From positions 1 to 64,000 of the IMG/VR virus record IMGVR_UViG_3300021091_000020: a stretch of 64,000 nt of DNA. One strand, 5' to 3'. A program made the position numbers and the translations under genes. Source of the stretch: a virus. This document shows positions 1 through 6,614 of the stretch, piece by piece. Each line of letters starts with the position of its first letter. Within the stretch, counting starts at the first letter, position 1. Under the pieces are notes generated by a model. It was not told the origin of the DNA, did no database searches, and saw only the letters and a program-made list of their open reading frames with translations.

Positions 1-449
1 TGAATAAATTATTGTTGATACCGTTGTTCCTTTACACCGTTGGTTGTCAGTTATCACAATCGGATGCCATCCCAATTGAACCAGTCAAAGTTGTTCATGT
101 AGGTAAGCCGTTTGTTTTTACAAGGGTAGTAAAAAGACTGGTGACCAACGGCGTATCAACAATCCGTTACAAGTCTCCTGATGGTATTCACATCAACGGT
201 GATGTTGTTTGTGATATTACAGTTAGGTTTATACACAATAGAAATAACAAGTATGCCATCCGAGTAAATGGTAAACCGATTGGTTCACTACCTTATACCA
301 ATCAACCGCACAGAATACATAAACAATTTTATACATACCGTTACCAATTCCGTGATGCAGTTTACTATGAGTTTGAGATAGTAAATGCAGATGGTAAAGG
401 AATGAACAACTTGTTTATAGATAGTATAAGAATAGAAAGATATAAATAA
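1..449 (+). CDS. Putative lipoprotein, start codon cut by window edge
   Basis: The reading frame is open from the left edge. Bases 1-2 are TG and sit in frame, so an ATG whose A lies just outside the window would give a protein starting MNKLLLIPLFLYTVGC, a short basic end, a hydrophobic core and a lipobox-like TVGC (Cys16). An internal TTG at 12 is the alternative start. The mature part (about 130 residues) is beta-rich, with VNGKPIG and a closing NLFIDSIRIERYK; this pattern recalls carbohydrate-binding beta-sandwiches, but I do not recognise a family. It stops at 447-449, six bases before the tmRNA gene. A phage-encoded envelope lipoprotein could alter superinfection, which is inference only. 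Confidence 0.55.
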   Translation, partial: NKLLLIPLFLYTVGCQLSQSDAIPIEPVKVVHVGKPFVFTRVVKRLVTNGVSTIRYKSPDGIHINGDVVCDITVRFIHNRNNKYAIRVNGKPIGSLPYTNQPHRIHKQFYTYRYQFRDAVYYEFEIVNADGKGMNNLFIDSIRIERYK

Positions 450-454
450 CAAAT

Positions 455-805
455 GGGGGCGAATAGGTCTCGACTGGTCATTGATAAAACAAATGGAGCA
501 TACCGAGCTACGCTGGTGGAGCTCGTTAATACAACTGGCGAACTGATAAGTGGCAACACTACATCTTACGCAATGGCCGCTTGAGCCATGCCGTCCACCT
601 AAAACCACAACCCTCTGGGTTTAGTATGGGCGTTGCAAATTAGGGTTATATCATACTGATGAAACTGTGGTATGATGAAATTTAGTTTCTCGTAGTGAGG
701 AGGATTGTCTATGTTCCAATTCACTATTAAACTTAAACATTGACTATGTATGTAGTGCCTTTGGTTTATATGGGCAGGACTCGGGTTCGACTCCCGGCGC
801 CTCCA
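455..805 (+). ncRNA. ssrA: tmRNA (transfer-messenger RNA) with tag GNTTSYAMAA
   Basis: tmRNA rescues stalled ribosomes and tags their products for proteolysis. The 5' end GGGGGCG (455-461) pairs with CGCCTCC (798-804), seven base pairs with one G-U, closing an alanine-tRNA-like acceptor stem. The 5' part reads GGTCTCGACTGG and the 3' part holds a T arm CGGGTTCGACTCCCG, both matching the tmRNA consensus. The tag reading frame runs GGC (552) to TGA (584) and encodes GNTTSYAMAA, close to the usual YALAA ending. About 210 nt after the tag would hold pseudoknots, which I did not fold. The length (351 nt) is normal. CCA is not encoded after discriminator A805 (CAA follows), so it must be added. Confidence 0.93.
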
Positions 806-810
806 CAAAA

Positions 811-844
811 TGCTTTGATCTGAAGCATCGAATACTTATATTTG
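811..844 (+). promoter_or_regulatory. Bacteroidota-type promoter upstream of the M-R-M operon
   Basis: The -33 element TTTG (814-817, within GCTTTGATC) is followed by a 19-nt spacer and the -7 element TATATTTG (837-844). This matches the Bacteroidota housekeeping consensus TTTG/N19-20/TAnnTTTG. It begins just after the tmRNA 3' end and ends 26 bases before the ATG at 870. The same GCTTTGATC element is used at 3741, 4018 and 5669. Confidence 0.8.
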
Positions 845-869
845 TTGTGTAATATAATTGGAGACACCG

Positions 870-1769
870 ATGAAGTTTTGGGAAGAAGTAGATACTACAA
901 ACAAGTATAAAGAATTATTTGAAAGGAACCTGGAAAGATTTCCGAAGCGTATTGATGAAACGGGAAACATTGTGGACGATACATCTATGATTGGTAGATT
1001 AGGATTTTTACCGTCAAGTCTTTGGAAGCCAGACTCCACCATAACAAAAGAACTCAAAAGAATAATAAACGATACAGCACAAGTTAGACCATCATTGAAC
1101 TCAAACCGTAGTGATAGAAGGCATGGAGTAAATGATGGGAAGGCAAGTGTATTCAATCCACACCTAACTCAAATGATAATTTCAGCATACTGTCCGCTTC
1201 AGGGTAGAATATATGATCCGTTTGGTGGTGGTGGAACGCGTGGATATATGGCTACTAAAATGGGGCACAAATATCATGGAGTAGAAATCCGAGAAGAAGA
1301 AGTAGAAAGAATAAAGGGAGAAATGAAAACTTGGGGAATAGAGTTTGATATGGTTCTCGGTGATAGTTCAGAATACAAACCAAAGGAAACATTCAACTTT
1401 GCATTGACTTGTCCGCCTTATTATGATTTAGAACTATATTCCAACATGGAAGAAGATTTAAGTAATGCAGCTTCATACGAAGAATTTTTGGGTATGTATA
1501 AAAAAGTTATCCAGAATGTGTATGATTGTCTTGAACCAAATTCATTTGCAGTATTCGTGGTTGGTAATTTCCGAGACGAGAGTGGTGAGTTAATTCACTT
1601 CAATGGTGACACCATCCGTATTGCAAAGGAAGTTGGTTTTATTCTATGGGATGAAATTATATGGCAAGGTGCTTCAAATGTTGCACTCACTCGTTGTGGT
1701 AAGTTTGAAGTAAATAGAAAGTCTGTTCGTATGCATGAATATGTTGTAATACTAAAAAAGGTTTCTTAA
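870..1769 (+). CDS. DNA methyltransferase (N4-cytosine/N6-adenine type), M1
   Basis: A 299-residue S-adenosylmethionine-dependent DNA amino-methyltransferase. Motif I is DPFGGGGTRG at about residues 115-124 and motif IV is TCPPYY at about 180, in the gamma-like order I then IV; a CPPY motif is most typical of N4-cytosine enzymes. A frame-extended TTG at 858 is rejected, because TTGGAG at 858-863 is the ribosome site for ATG 870. The gene follows the promoter at 811 and is one base from the nuclease gene. It is clearly paralogous to the methyltransferase at 2459: both share a DPF-GG--RG motif I, an IREE segment and CPPYY-LE-YS. I read it as the first modification enzyme of a type II restriction-modification operon. 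Target sequence unknown. Confidence 0.85.
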   Translation: MKFWEEVDTTNKYKELFERNLERFPKRIDETGNIVDDTSMIGRLGFLPSSLWKPDSTITKELKRIINDTAQVRPSLNSNRSDRRHGVNDGKASVFNPHLTQMIISAYCPLQGRIYDPFGGGGTRGYMATKMGHKYHGVEIREEEVERIKGEMKTWGIEFDMVLGDSSEYKPKETFNFALTCPPYYDLELYSNMEEDLSNAASYEEFLGMYKKVIQNVYDCLEPNSFAVFVVGNFRDESGELIHFNGDTIRIAKEVGFILWDEIIWQGASNVALTRCGKFEVNRKSVRMHEYVVILKKVS

Positions 1770-1770
1770 T

Positions 1771-2454
1771 ATGCGGATAAACAAATACCTAAAAGAAAAA
1801 CTGACACCACTCATAGATGAAATAAGTGTGTCTATGACTGATAGTTTACAATTAAAGATTTTCGGAATAGAAGATGATAGTAAACAATCTATACTGATTC
1901 AAATGGGTAATGTTTGGGAAACATTTTGGAACACCGTCTTTTCGGAGTATGCAACGAATCTATTAGAGAATGGAAACCTGATAAAGGTAGATGGTAAGAA
2001 TAGACAGATAGACCATTTATTTTCAAGTAAACAAAACGGTGACATTCTTTATTACTTTGAATCAAAATGTAACCTAAACTTTGACTCCGAAAAAACACCG
2101 GCATCAAATAGAAAGGTAATGGAAGTATCGGAAACGATAGAGAAGGAAAATCCTAACAAGAAAACACTACATGGTTATTTCATACCATGTGTGATTGATG
2201 TTTCACCAGAAATGGTAAAGAGATATAAACATATAAAACTATATGGTGTTCGTGATCTTTTATCAATCATTGATGGCTTACCGTTTACTCTAAAAGAATT
2301 TGAATACTATTTACAAACCGAAGGTAGAAAGACATTCTATAAAAAATATAGATGGTTTTGGGAAACAAATGAAGGCAAACAGGAACTGATTGACTTCTTG
2401 GAAAAGAAGGGATATACTGTTTCAAAGAAGAAGAAACCAAAGATTAAGACATGA
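1771..2454 (+). CDS. Putative type II restriction endonuclease (PD-(D/E)XK)
   Basis: A 227-residue protein with a plausible PD-(D/E)XK nuclease core: Asp81 in RQIDHLF, then Glu97 and Lys99 in YYFESKCN, on two predicted beta strands 16 residues apart, with an upstream acidic helix around Glu50. Length, soluble character and position between two DNA methyltransferases fit a type II restriction enzyme. It starts one base after the M1 stop, and its own stop lies inside an inverted repeat overlapping the M2 start, so the three genes are probably translationally linked. Two methyltransferases would suit an enzyme with an asymmetric site, where each strand needs its own methylase (known for such systems; inference here). 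The C-terminus is very Lys-rich. An alternative is a non-restriction phage nuclease. Confidence 0.65.
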   Translation: MRINKYLKEKLTPLIDEISVSMTDSLQLKIFGIEDDSKQSILIQMGNVWETFWNTVFSEYATNLLENGNLIKVDGKNRQIDHLFSSKQNGDILYYFESKCNLNFDSEKTPASNRKVMEVSETIEKENPNKKTLHGYFIPCVIDVSPEMVKRYKHIKLYGVRDLLSIIDGLPFTLKEFEYYLQTEGRKTFYKKYRWFWETNEGKQELIDFLEKKGYTVSKKKKPKIKT

Positions 2455-2467
2455 CAAAATGTCATGT
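2449..2467 (+). repeat. Perfect inverted repeat spanning nuclease stop and M2 start
   Basis: ACATGACA (2449-2456), AAA, TGTCATGT (2460-2467) is a perfect 8-bp dyad. It contains the nuclease stop codon (TGA 2452-2454) and the putative M2 start codon (ATG 2459). A 17-base identical copy lies at 3607-3623. It could be a regulator binding site or an RNA hairpin that gates translation of M2. Confidence 0.75.
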
Positions 2468-3346
2468 ATGATTTTGGAAATACCGAGAAAAGTTTTGGCA
2501 AGAACATTAAAAGATATATTCACTGTTCCACCAATATCCGTGCTTGACGTAAAGCAGAAGTATTGGAAAGACCGGCGCAAGTATTGGTTGAGTATGGGTA
2601 TTCAATCAGAATTAGGGCGTGAAGAAAATCTACTTTCCCTTTCAGAATTATTACAACTGAAACAAAAGTCCACATCCATATTTGATCCTGTATTATGTGA
2701 AGTTATGTATAGATGGTTCACTGGCGAAGGTGACACCATATTTGATCCATTTGCAGGTGGCTCTGTTAGAGGAATTGTTGCATCCAAAACAAATCGTAAC
2801 TACATTGGAACAGACATAAGAGAAGAACAAGTATTATCAAACACAGAACAATCAAAACAACTATGTGATAATTACATACCAGAATGGATATGTTCAGATG
2901 CTTTGGATTGGGATGGTGGTGAGTATGATTTTCTTTTTACTTGTCCGCCATATTATTCCCTTGAAGTTTATTCAGAGTTGGAAACAGATTTGTCCACAAT
3001 GACGGATGAACAGTTTGAAAAAACATATGATGCCATCCTAACTAAACATTTAACACAATTAAGGAATAATCGCTTCTGTGCAATAATCATTGGTGACACA
3101 AGAGACGATAAAGGAATGTATAGAAAGTTTACAAATAAAACTATTGATATATTTGAAAAGAACGGTTGTGGTTTATACAATGACTTAATTCTATTACAAG
3201 AACCAGCAACCGCTGCTATGAGGGCATTCAAGTATATGAACAGTAGTAGAAAGATAGCCAAGTGTCACCAGAATGTTTTAGTATTCGTTAAGGGTGATCC
3301 TAAATTGGCTACTGAAAGATTAAAACCATTCGAGGACATAACATGA
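2459..3346 (+). CDS. DNA methyltransferase (N4-cytosine/N6-adenine type), M2
   Basis: About 295 residues. Motif I is DPFAGGSVRG (about residues 98-107) and motif IV TCPPYY (about 162), followed by SLEVYSELETDLS as in M1. The open frame runs upstream into the nuclease gene, but the first sensible ATGs are at 2459 and 2468; 2459 lies four bases after the nuclease stop. It is a paralogue of M1 (870-1769), so the operon is M-R-M. The two enzymes probably protect the two strands, or two halves, of one recognition site (inference). It overlaps the next small gene by ATGA at 3343. Final residues do not suggest any fused domain. Confidence 0.84.
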   Translation: MSCMILEIPRKVLARTLKDIFTVPPISVLDVKQKYWKDRRKYWLSMGIQSELGREENLLSLSELLQLKQKSTSIFDPVLCEVMYRWFTGEGDTIFDPFAGGSVRGIVASKTNRNYIGTDIREEQVLSNTEQSKQLCDNYIPEWICSDALDWDGGEYDFLFTCPPYYSLEVYSELETDLSTMTDEQFEKTYDAILTKHLTQLRNNRFCAIIIGDTRDDKGMYRKFTNKTIDIFEKNGCGLYNDLILLQEPATAAMRAFKYMNSSRKIAKCHQNVLVFVKGDPKLATERLKPFEDIT

Positions 3347-3579
3347 CAACAGAAGTTACAATACACGAAGGTCTGAAATTGTGTGTCCATGATTACATTC
3401 AATGTATATGGGAAAACTCAAACAATTTCCGTAGGACATGGAAACTCATTCATATATCCGATATGAATTACTATTTCAGAGATACCGGCGATGGTTCCGT
3501 TGGTATTATGAACCGTGACAAATTTCATTCACAGATTGATACCGGCTACTATGGCATCATTCCGTCAGATAGAAGTTGA
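3343..3579 (+). CDS. Small protein of unknown function at end of M-R-M operon
   Basis: A 78-residue soluble protein that I do not recognise. Its start overlaps the M2 stop (ATGA), so it is co-translated with the restriction-modification genes. The C-terminal half is rich in Tyr, Gly and Asp (FRDTGDGSVG, DTGYYGIIP) and looks beta-rich. It lacks a helix-turn-helix signature, so it does not resemble a classical restriction controller (C) protein, although its position would suit an accessory or regulatory role. A nine-codon open frame (3583-3612, MNYKKIYDT) follows and ends inside the second copy of the inverted repeat. Confidence 0.6.
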   Translation: MTTEVTIHEGLKLCVHDYIQCIWENSNNFRRTWKLIHISDMNYYFRDTGDGSVGIMNRDKFHSQIDTGYYGIIPSDRS

Positions 3580-3606
3580 TACATGAACTATAAGAAGATA
3601 TATGAT

Positions 3607-3623
3607 ACATGACAAAATGTCAT
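3607..3623 (+). repeat. Second copy of the ACATGACAAAATGTCAT dyad
   Basis: Identical over 17 bases to 2449-2465, with dyad arms ATGACA/TGTCAT. It again contains an in-frame stop codon (TGA 3610-3612 of a nine-codon frame), as in the first copy. It brackets M2 and the small gene after it. The following 110 bases up to the promoter at 3741 hold no gene; CTCCTAACTCC and AACTCCTTAA are short repeated words there. Confidence 0.65.
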
Positions 3624-3693
3624 AGCACTTAACTCCTTAAAAATCAACCACTTACGAACACTCCTAACTCCTTTATTTTCAAGGGGTTATACA

Positions 3694-3701
3694 TATTTAT
3701 A
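3694..3701 (+). promoter_or_regulatory. TATTTATA motif (candidate second promoter class)
   Basis: ACA-TATTTATA in an intergenic region, in the sense orientation of the downstream gene. The same octamer, usually preceded by ACA or TCA, occurs at 16562 (plus) and at 22766, 23450, 28998 and 46762 (minus). Function is not established. Confidence 0.25.
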
Positions 3702-3740
3702 TTTAGTCTAAATATAAATTTTACCTACCGAAAATAATGC

Positions 3741-3771
3741 TTTGATCTTTCATGCCAATGCCTTATATTTG
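3741..3771 (+). promoter_or_regulatory. Bacteroidota-type promoter of the small-gene array
   Basis: TTTG (3741-3744), 19-nt spacer, TATATTTG (3764-3771), with GCTTTGATCTTT at the -33 side and AATGCCT just before the -7 box. The spacer ends and the -33 flank are shared with the promoters at 4018 and 5669, so these look like duplicated promoter cassettes. Confidence 0.8.
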
Positions 3772-3793
3772 TATTGTAAGTTAAGGTAAACAA

Positions 3794-4009
3794 ATGAAAC
3801 AACTATTAAAATACTTCCCTCTGATGATAACCGTAGCCGTAACGGCTCTTGTTGTTTTTTCCTATCAAAAACACGAACTTCGTAACTTGTTGAGTATCAA
3901 CGACTTAAACATAAAACTCCGTGTCCTCCAATCAACTTCTCGTAAGTCATTGGTAGATAACGAGTTAGCGGAACAACTGGTAGAAGAAAAAAAATATGTA
4001 TCAAAGTAA
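3794..4009 (+). CDS. Small single-pass membrane protein
   Basis: 71 residues. One transmembrane segment is visible near residues 7-24 (YFPLMITVAVTALVVFSY) after a short Lys-containing end, so the helix probably crosses the inner membrane once. The remainder (residues 26-71) is charged and heptad-like, suggesting a coiled coil. The family is not recognised. It begins 22 bases after its own promoter and is followed by a second promoter at 4018. Possible roles include envelope or superinfection functions, but nothing in the sequence decides this. Confidence 0.6.
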   Translation: MKQLLKYFPLMITVAVTALVVFSYQKHELRNLLSINDLNIKLRVLQSTSRKSLVDNELAEQLVEEKKYVSK

Positions 4010-4017
4010 AATAATGC

Positions 4018-4048
4018 TTTGATCTTTGATGTCAATGCCTTATATTTG
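4018..4048 (+). promoter_or_regulatory. Bacteroidota-type promoter
   Basis: TTTG (4018-4021), 19-nt spacer, TATATTTG (4041-4048). About 45 of the surrounding bases nearly repeat the promoter at 3741, differing at only a few spacer positions. Confidence 0.8.
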
Positions 4049-4085
4049 TATTGTAAGATAAACAATAACCACATAGGAAACAACC

Positions 4086-4298
4086 ATGACATCAACCTAT
4101 TATTATTGGAGCGTAACCGCAACCGGTGCAAAATACTGCGAGGACGGTCCCGTTCAAAAATCAACGAAGATTATTCAAGCCAGAAACAAAGATATGGCTA
4201 TCGAATTTATGAACACATATATTGCCCGCAAATTGAAATGGAAATTTCAGGCGGACATAACCGAAGATGATGTATTTTTACTTATGAAAGAAGGATGA
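4086..4298 (+). CDS. Small hypothetical protein
   Basis: 70 residues, soluble, no recognised family. The start is fixed by AGGAAACAACC directly before ATG 4086, a leader shared by most genes of this block. The protein opens TSTYYYWSVTATG, suggesting a beta hairpin, then has a Lys-rich helix (NKDMAIEFMNTYIARKLKWK). First gene behind the 4018 promoter; ten bases separate it from the next gene. A longer overlapping frame starting at 4019 was rejected because it would begin inside the promoter. Confidence 0.6.
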   Translation: MTSTYYYWSVTATGAKYCEDGPVQKSTKIIQARNKDMAIEFMNTYIARKLKWKFQADITEDDVFLLMKEG

Positions 4299-4308
4299 GG
4301 AAACAACT

Positions 4309-4575
4309 ATGGCAAAATCAACTGGCCTCAAAATAGGCGATAAAATTTTCTGGCGTAATAATGTGAAAAAAGACATAGGCGTTTTGTTTGCCATGTTTTG
4401 TCAGAACAGATGGATGTATGACTATGAATATAGTCTCGGTAAAAAAGATGTTGTCTTGACAATTACCGGTCTAACTCCGTCACTAATTGTTGCTATCAAT
4501 GACGATGGATATAACAGACGCCATACCTTTACCCGTAGAATGTTTAACTCTTGCCCAAATCTTTCAAAACTTTAA
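4309..4575 (+). CDS. Small hypothetical protein
   Basis: 88 residues, basic, no recognised family. ATG 4309 follows the GAGGAAACAACT leader. It opens with KIGDKIFWRN, a pattern seen at the start of small SH3-like barrels, and has a central Tyr-rich stretch (YDYEYSLGKKDVVLTITGL). One conserved-looking Cys lies near the C-terminus. It sits in the middle of an operon of similar tiny genes (4086-5661). Confidence 0.55.
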   Translation: MAKSTGLKIGDKIFWRNNVKKDIGVLFAMFCQNRWMYDYEYSLGKKDVVLTITGLTPSLIVAINDDGYNRRHTFTRRMFNSCPNLSKL

Positions 4576-4587
4576 TAGGAAACAATT

Positions 4588-4815
4588 ATGAAACTTCTCA
4601 AAATAGAAAAAGAAACCGGTGCTTTCAGTCTTTACCATGACACAGACTATATCAATATAGAATATATTGTAACCATAAACGAATACAAAATAGGCGAAAA
4701 AAAGTGGGGTAGTAAAATTCGCGTCAAAGGTGCAGAAAATACTTGGATATATGATGTAAGAACACCCGAAGAAATTGCAAAAGAAGTAGAACAAATGTTA
4801 ATTTATACTAGGTGA
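4588..4815 (+). CDS. Small hypothetical protein
   Basis: 75 residues, no recognised family. ATG 4588 follows TAGGAAACAATT. The sequence alternates hydrophobic and polar residues (YINIEYIVTINEYKIG, SKIRVKGAE), which suggests a small beta sheet capped by a C-terminal helix (EEIAKEVEQML). Twelve bases separate it from the gene before, five from the gene after. Confidence 0.55.
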   Translation: MKLLKIEKETGAFSLYHDTDYINIEYIVTINEYKIGEKKWGSKIRVKGAENTWIYDVRTPEEIAKEVEQMLIYTR

Positions 4816-4820
4816 ATTGT

Positions 4821-4985
4821 ATGAAAAAATTTACAGAAACAGACAGATACCGTGAACTGAAAATGCTTTATGATGCAATGTGCTTTGCTGGGCAGTTTGG
4901 TGAAGCTCAAAAGGTATTTGACAGAACGGTGCAGGAACAAAAAGAATTTAATAACAAAGTAAAATTACAACAACAAGGACAATAA
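4821..4985 (+). CDS. Very small helical protein
   Basis: 54 residues, all-helical and highly charged, starting MKKFTETDRYREL and ending in a Gln-rich tail (KLQQQGQ). I found it by translating the gap between 4815 and 4987. It starts five bases after the previous stop and ends one base before the next ATG. No clear Shine-Dalgarno beyond AGGTG at 4810. No family recognised. Confidence 0.5.
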   Translation: MKKFTETDRYRELKMLYDAMCFAGQFGEAQKVFDRTVQEQKEFNNKVKLQQQGQ

Positions 4986-4986
4986 T

Positions 4987-5157
4987 ATGAGCACTTTTGA
5001 TGCAATTATGAATATCGAATGTAATGATGAATGCACAGAAGAACTGTATATCCAATCATTCCAAACTCTTATTGATAGTGGCGATGTTTGGACATTGCAA
5101 GGTTTCTATGGTAGAACTGCAATGGCATTGATTGAAGCCGGTTTGTGCACACGATAA
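4987..5157 (+). CDS. Very small acidic protein
   Basis: 56 residues, acidic, starting MSTFDAIMNIECND. Found by translation of the gap. It has three Cys residues (two in ECNDEC). The C-terminal part GFYGRTAMALIEAGLCTR looks helical. Start lies one base after the previous stop with ACAAGGACAATAAT upstream. No family recognised. Confidence 0.5.
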   Translation: MSTFDAIMNIECNDECTEELYIQSFQTLIDSGDVWTLQGFYGRTAMALIEAGLCTR

Positions 5158-5189
5158 TTTATTTTTTACTTTACCGAAAGGAAACTGTT

Positions 5190-5414
5190 ATGGAAATTGA
5201 TATGAACAAACATATATGGGAAGGTTGGACTGTGCAACAATTTGTAGATGAACTTGAACCCGCCTTCAATATGATAATGCGAGGTCAATCTTGGAAAAAC
5301 CCTTTCCAAACAAAAGAAGAATTAAAGGAATGGTGCAAATACGAACAACCATATTACAAGAAGCATATTCCAGGCGTCTATAATTACTTTCTCAAAAAAA
5401 CTAATTTGAAATAA
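5190..5414 (+). CDS. Small hypothetical protein
   Basis: 74 residues, no recognised family. The open frame extends upstream into the preceding gene, but GAAAGGAAACTGTT sits right before ATG 5190, so this start is chosen. Rich in Trp, Tyr and Lys (IWEGWTVQQF, KEWCKYEQPYYKKH), mostly helical by eye. Part of the small-gene operon behind the 4018 promoter. Confidence 0.55.
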   Translation: MEIDMNKHIWEGWTVQQFVDELEPAFNMIMRGQSWKNPFQTKEELKEWCKYEQPYYKKHIPGVYNYFLKKTNLK

Positions 5415-5424
5415 GGAAACAACC

Positions 5425-5661
5425 ATGTTATATTCAAAAACAATCAACGATAAACTTGCAGATGCTTGGGGCGACTATTCAAAGCTCATCCGTGAACAGA
5501 GTGAGTGTATAAACACTAATAGACAAATGACCAAAAAACAATATCAAGACTTCACCAGACGAAAGGAAACCGTCTTATATCGTATTGCTTTGTATAGTGA
5601 CGCACTTGACCAGATGAAAATGGGTGAAGGTGTGCCAACCAAAAATCTTTTCGGTATCTAA
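5425..5661 (+). CDS. Small hypothetical protein, helical
   Basis: 78 residues, no recognised family. AAGGAAACAACC lies directly before ATG 5425. Two predicted amphipathic helices (DKLADAWGDYSKLIREQS and the segment around RRKETVLYRIALYSDAL) suggest a helical hairpin. It is the last gene before the promoter at 5669, whose -33 box starts eight bases after the stop. Confidence 0.55.
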   Translation: MLYSKTINDKLADAWGDYSKLIREQSECINTNRQMTKKQYQDFTRRKETVLYRIALYSDALDQMKMGEGVPTKNLFGI

Positions 5662-5668
5662 ATAGTGC

Positions 5669-5699
5669 TTTGATCTTTCCCAAAAATGCCTTATATTTG
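5669..5699 (+). promoter_or_regulatory. Bacteroidota-type promoter
   Basis: TTTG (5669-5672), 19-nt spacer, TATATTTG (5692-5699) in the same GCTTTGATCTTT...AATGCCT frame as at 3741 and 4018. It drives the gene set starting at 5733, which includes the ArdA-like gene. Confidence 0.8.
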
Positions 5700-5732
5700 T
5701 AACATAATAAATAACCAACAAAGGAAACAACC

Positions 5733-6038
5733 ATGACGAAGAAACAGACGGCAAATGCAATGACAACCATCGAGAATTGTATTGGTGAATTGTCTTATGA
5801 TGAACTGGCAATTTTGCGTAGTATTGTGAACTCACGCATAGAATTTAAGCAACATGATAAGATGCTGACTATCAAAAACAAATTGCGTCCAGGTATGCCT
5901 TGCAAGGTAAACCACGCAAGAGTAGCCGGAAAGAAATTCACCGTTAAGAAAGTAAACAGAACAAAGGCGGTTCTAACTATGGAAGGAACAAAAGGAAACT
6001 GGACCGTTCCAATTTCACTAATTGAAATTATTAAATAA
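5733..6038 (+). CDS. Hypothetical protein with SH3-like C-terminal half
   Basis: 101 residues. The N-terminal half (residues 1-45) is helical; the second half is basic and beta-rich (LRPGMPCKVNHARVAGKKF, TVKKVNRTKAVLTMEG, WTVPISLIEII), like small SH3/KOW-type barrels that bind nucleic acid or protein. This is resemblance only. ATG 5733 follows AAAGGAAACAACC. First gene of the operon that also carries the ArdA-like protein 14 bases downstream. Confidence 0.6.
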   Translation: MTKKQTANAMTTIENCIGELSYDELAILRSIVNSRIEFKQHDKMLTIKNKLRPGMPCKVNHARVAGKKFTVKKVNRTKAVLTMEGTKGNWTVPISLIEIIK

Positions 6039-6052
6039 TAAGGAAAACAACC

Positions 6053-6601
6053 ATGAGTAAAGAACAATTTTTTATCAATGCAAAATTGACCGTGCAAGGA
6101 TGTGTCTATGATTTCCAATTAGACTTGGAAGATGGGTGGGAACCCGAAGATCTAATAGATAGCATACAAGAACAATTTGATTGTGCTGTCCATGACGGCG
6201 ATATTGTATTGGCAGACTGGATTTCTGGCATACGTCCAGAGGACGTTGACCACATAGACATTACCGAAGACATGGTGGAATTTGATTTAAGCGAATTGCC
6301 TGATTTCTTGAATGGCGATTGGGATAAAATTTCAGAATTTGCAGAACACTACTATAGCAGTTATTATGATATAGATGTATTCGAGGCGGCAAGCAACCTT
6401 GGTATTCCATTCTCTGATGTAGATGAGGCGTATAATGGCGAACACCGTTCTGACGAGGAATTTGCTGAGAGTATATGTGCAGAGTTTGGGTATATTCCAA
6501 GGGACTTTCCAAGTTGGATTGCTATTGATTGGGAAGAAACTGCACGCTCAATTATGTATGACTACGAAGAAGATAACGGCCACTATTTCAGAAGATTTTA
6601 A
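6053..6601 (+). CDS. ArdA-like antirestriction protein
   Basis: 182 residues, very acidic, as expected of ArdA, a DNA mimic that inhibits type I restriction enzymes in the cytoplasm. The C-terminal two thirds carry the family pattern: helix FEAASNLGIPFSDVDEAYNG, a DEEFAESICAEFG helix, then WIAIDWEETARSIM and a Tyr/Phe-rich end (GHYFRRF). Length is close to the usual 165-180. ATG 6053 follows AAGGAAAACAACC. It sits in the same arm as the phage restriction-modification operon, so this phage may both restrict competitors and evade host restriction (inference). Recognition is by eye from conserved C-terminal residues. Confidence 0.72.
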   Translation: MSKEQFFINAKLTVQGCVYDFQLDLEDGWEPEDLIDSIQEQFDCAVHDGDIVLADWISGIRPEDVDHIDITEDMVEFDLSELPDFLNGDWDKISEFAEHYYSSYYDIDVFEAASNLGIPFSDVDEAYNGEHRSDEEFAESICAEFGYIPRDFPSWIAIDWEETARSIMYDYEEDNGHYFRRF

Positions 6602-6614
6602 TACGGAAACAACT

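Noticed and set aside
599-808. Minus-strand open frame of 69 codons over the tmRNA
   Set aside because: It lies wholly inside the tmRNA gene and has no ribosome site or recognisable protein features.
455-855. tmRNA 3' end as a phage/island attachment site
   Set aside because: ssrA is a known integration target, but I find no second copy of its 3' end in the window and no integrase or transposase gene anywhere.
4019-4270. Alternative 83-codon frame overlapping 4086-4298
   Set aside because: It starts inside the promoter at 4018, while the 4086 frame has the AGGAAACAACC leader shared by its neighbours.
6423-6614. N-terminal extension of the 6615 gene
   Set aside because: It overlaps the ArdA-like gene in another frame and ATG 6615 has the conserved leader.
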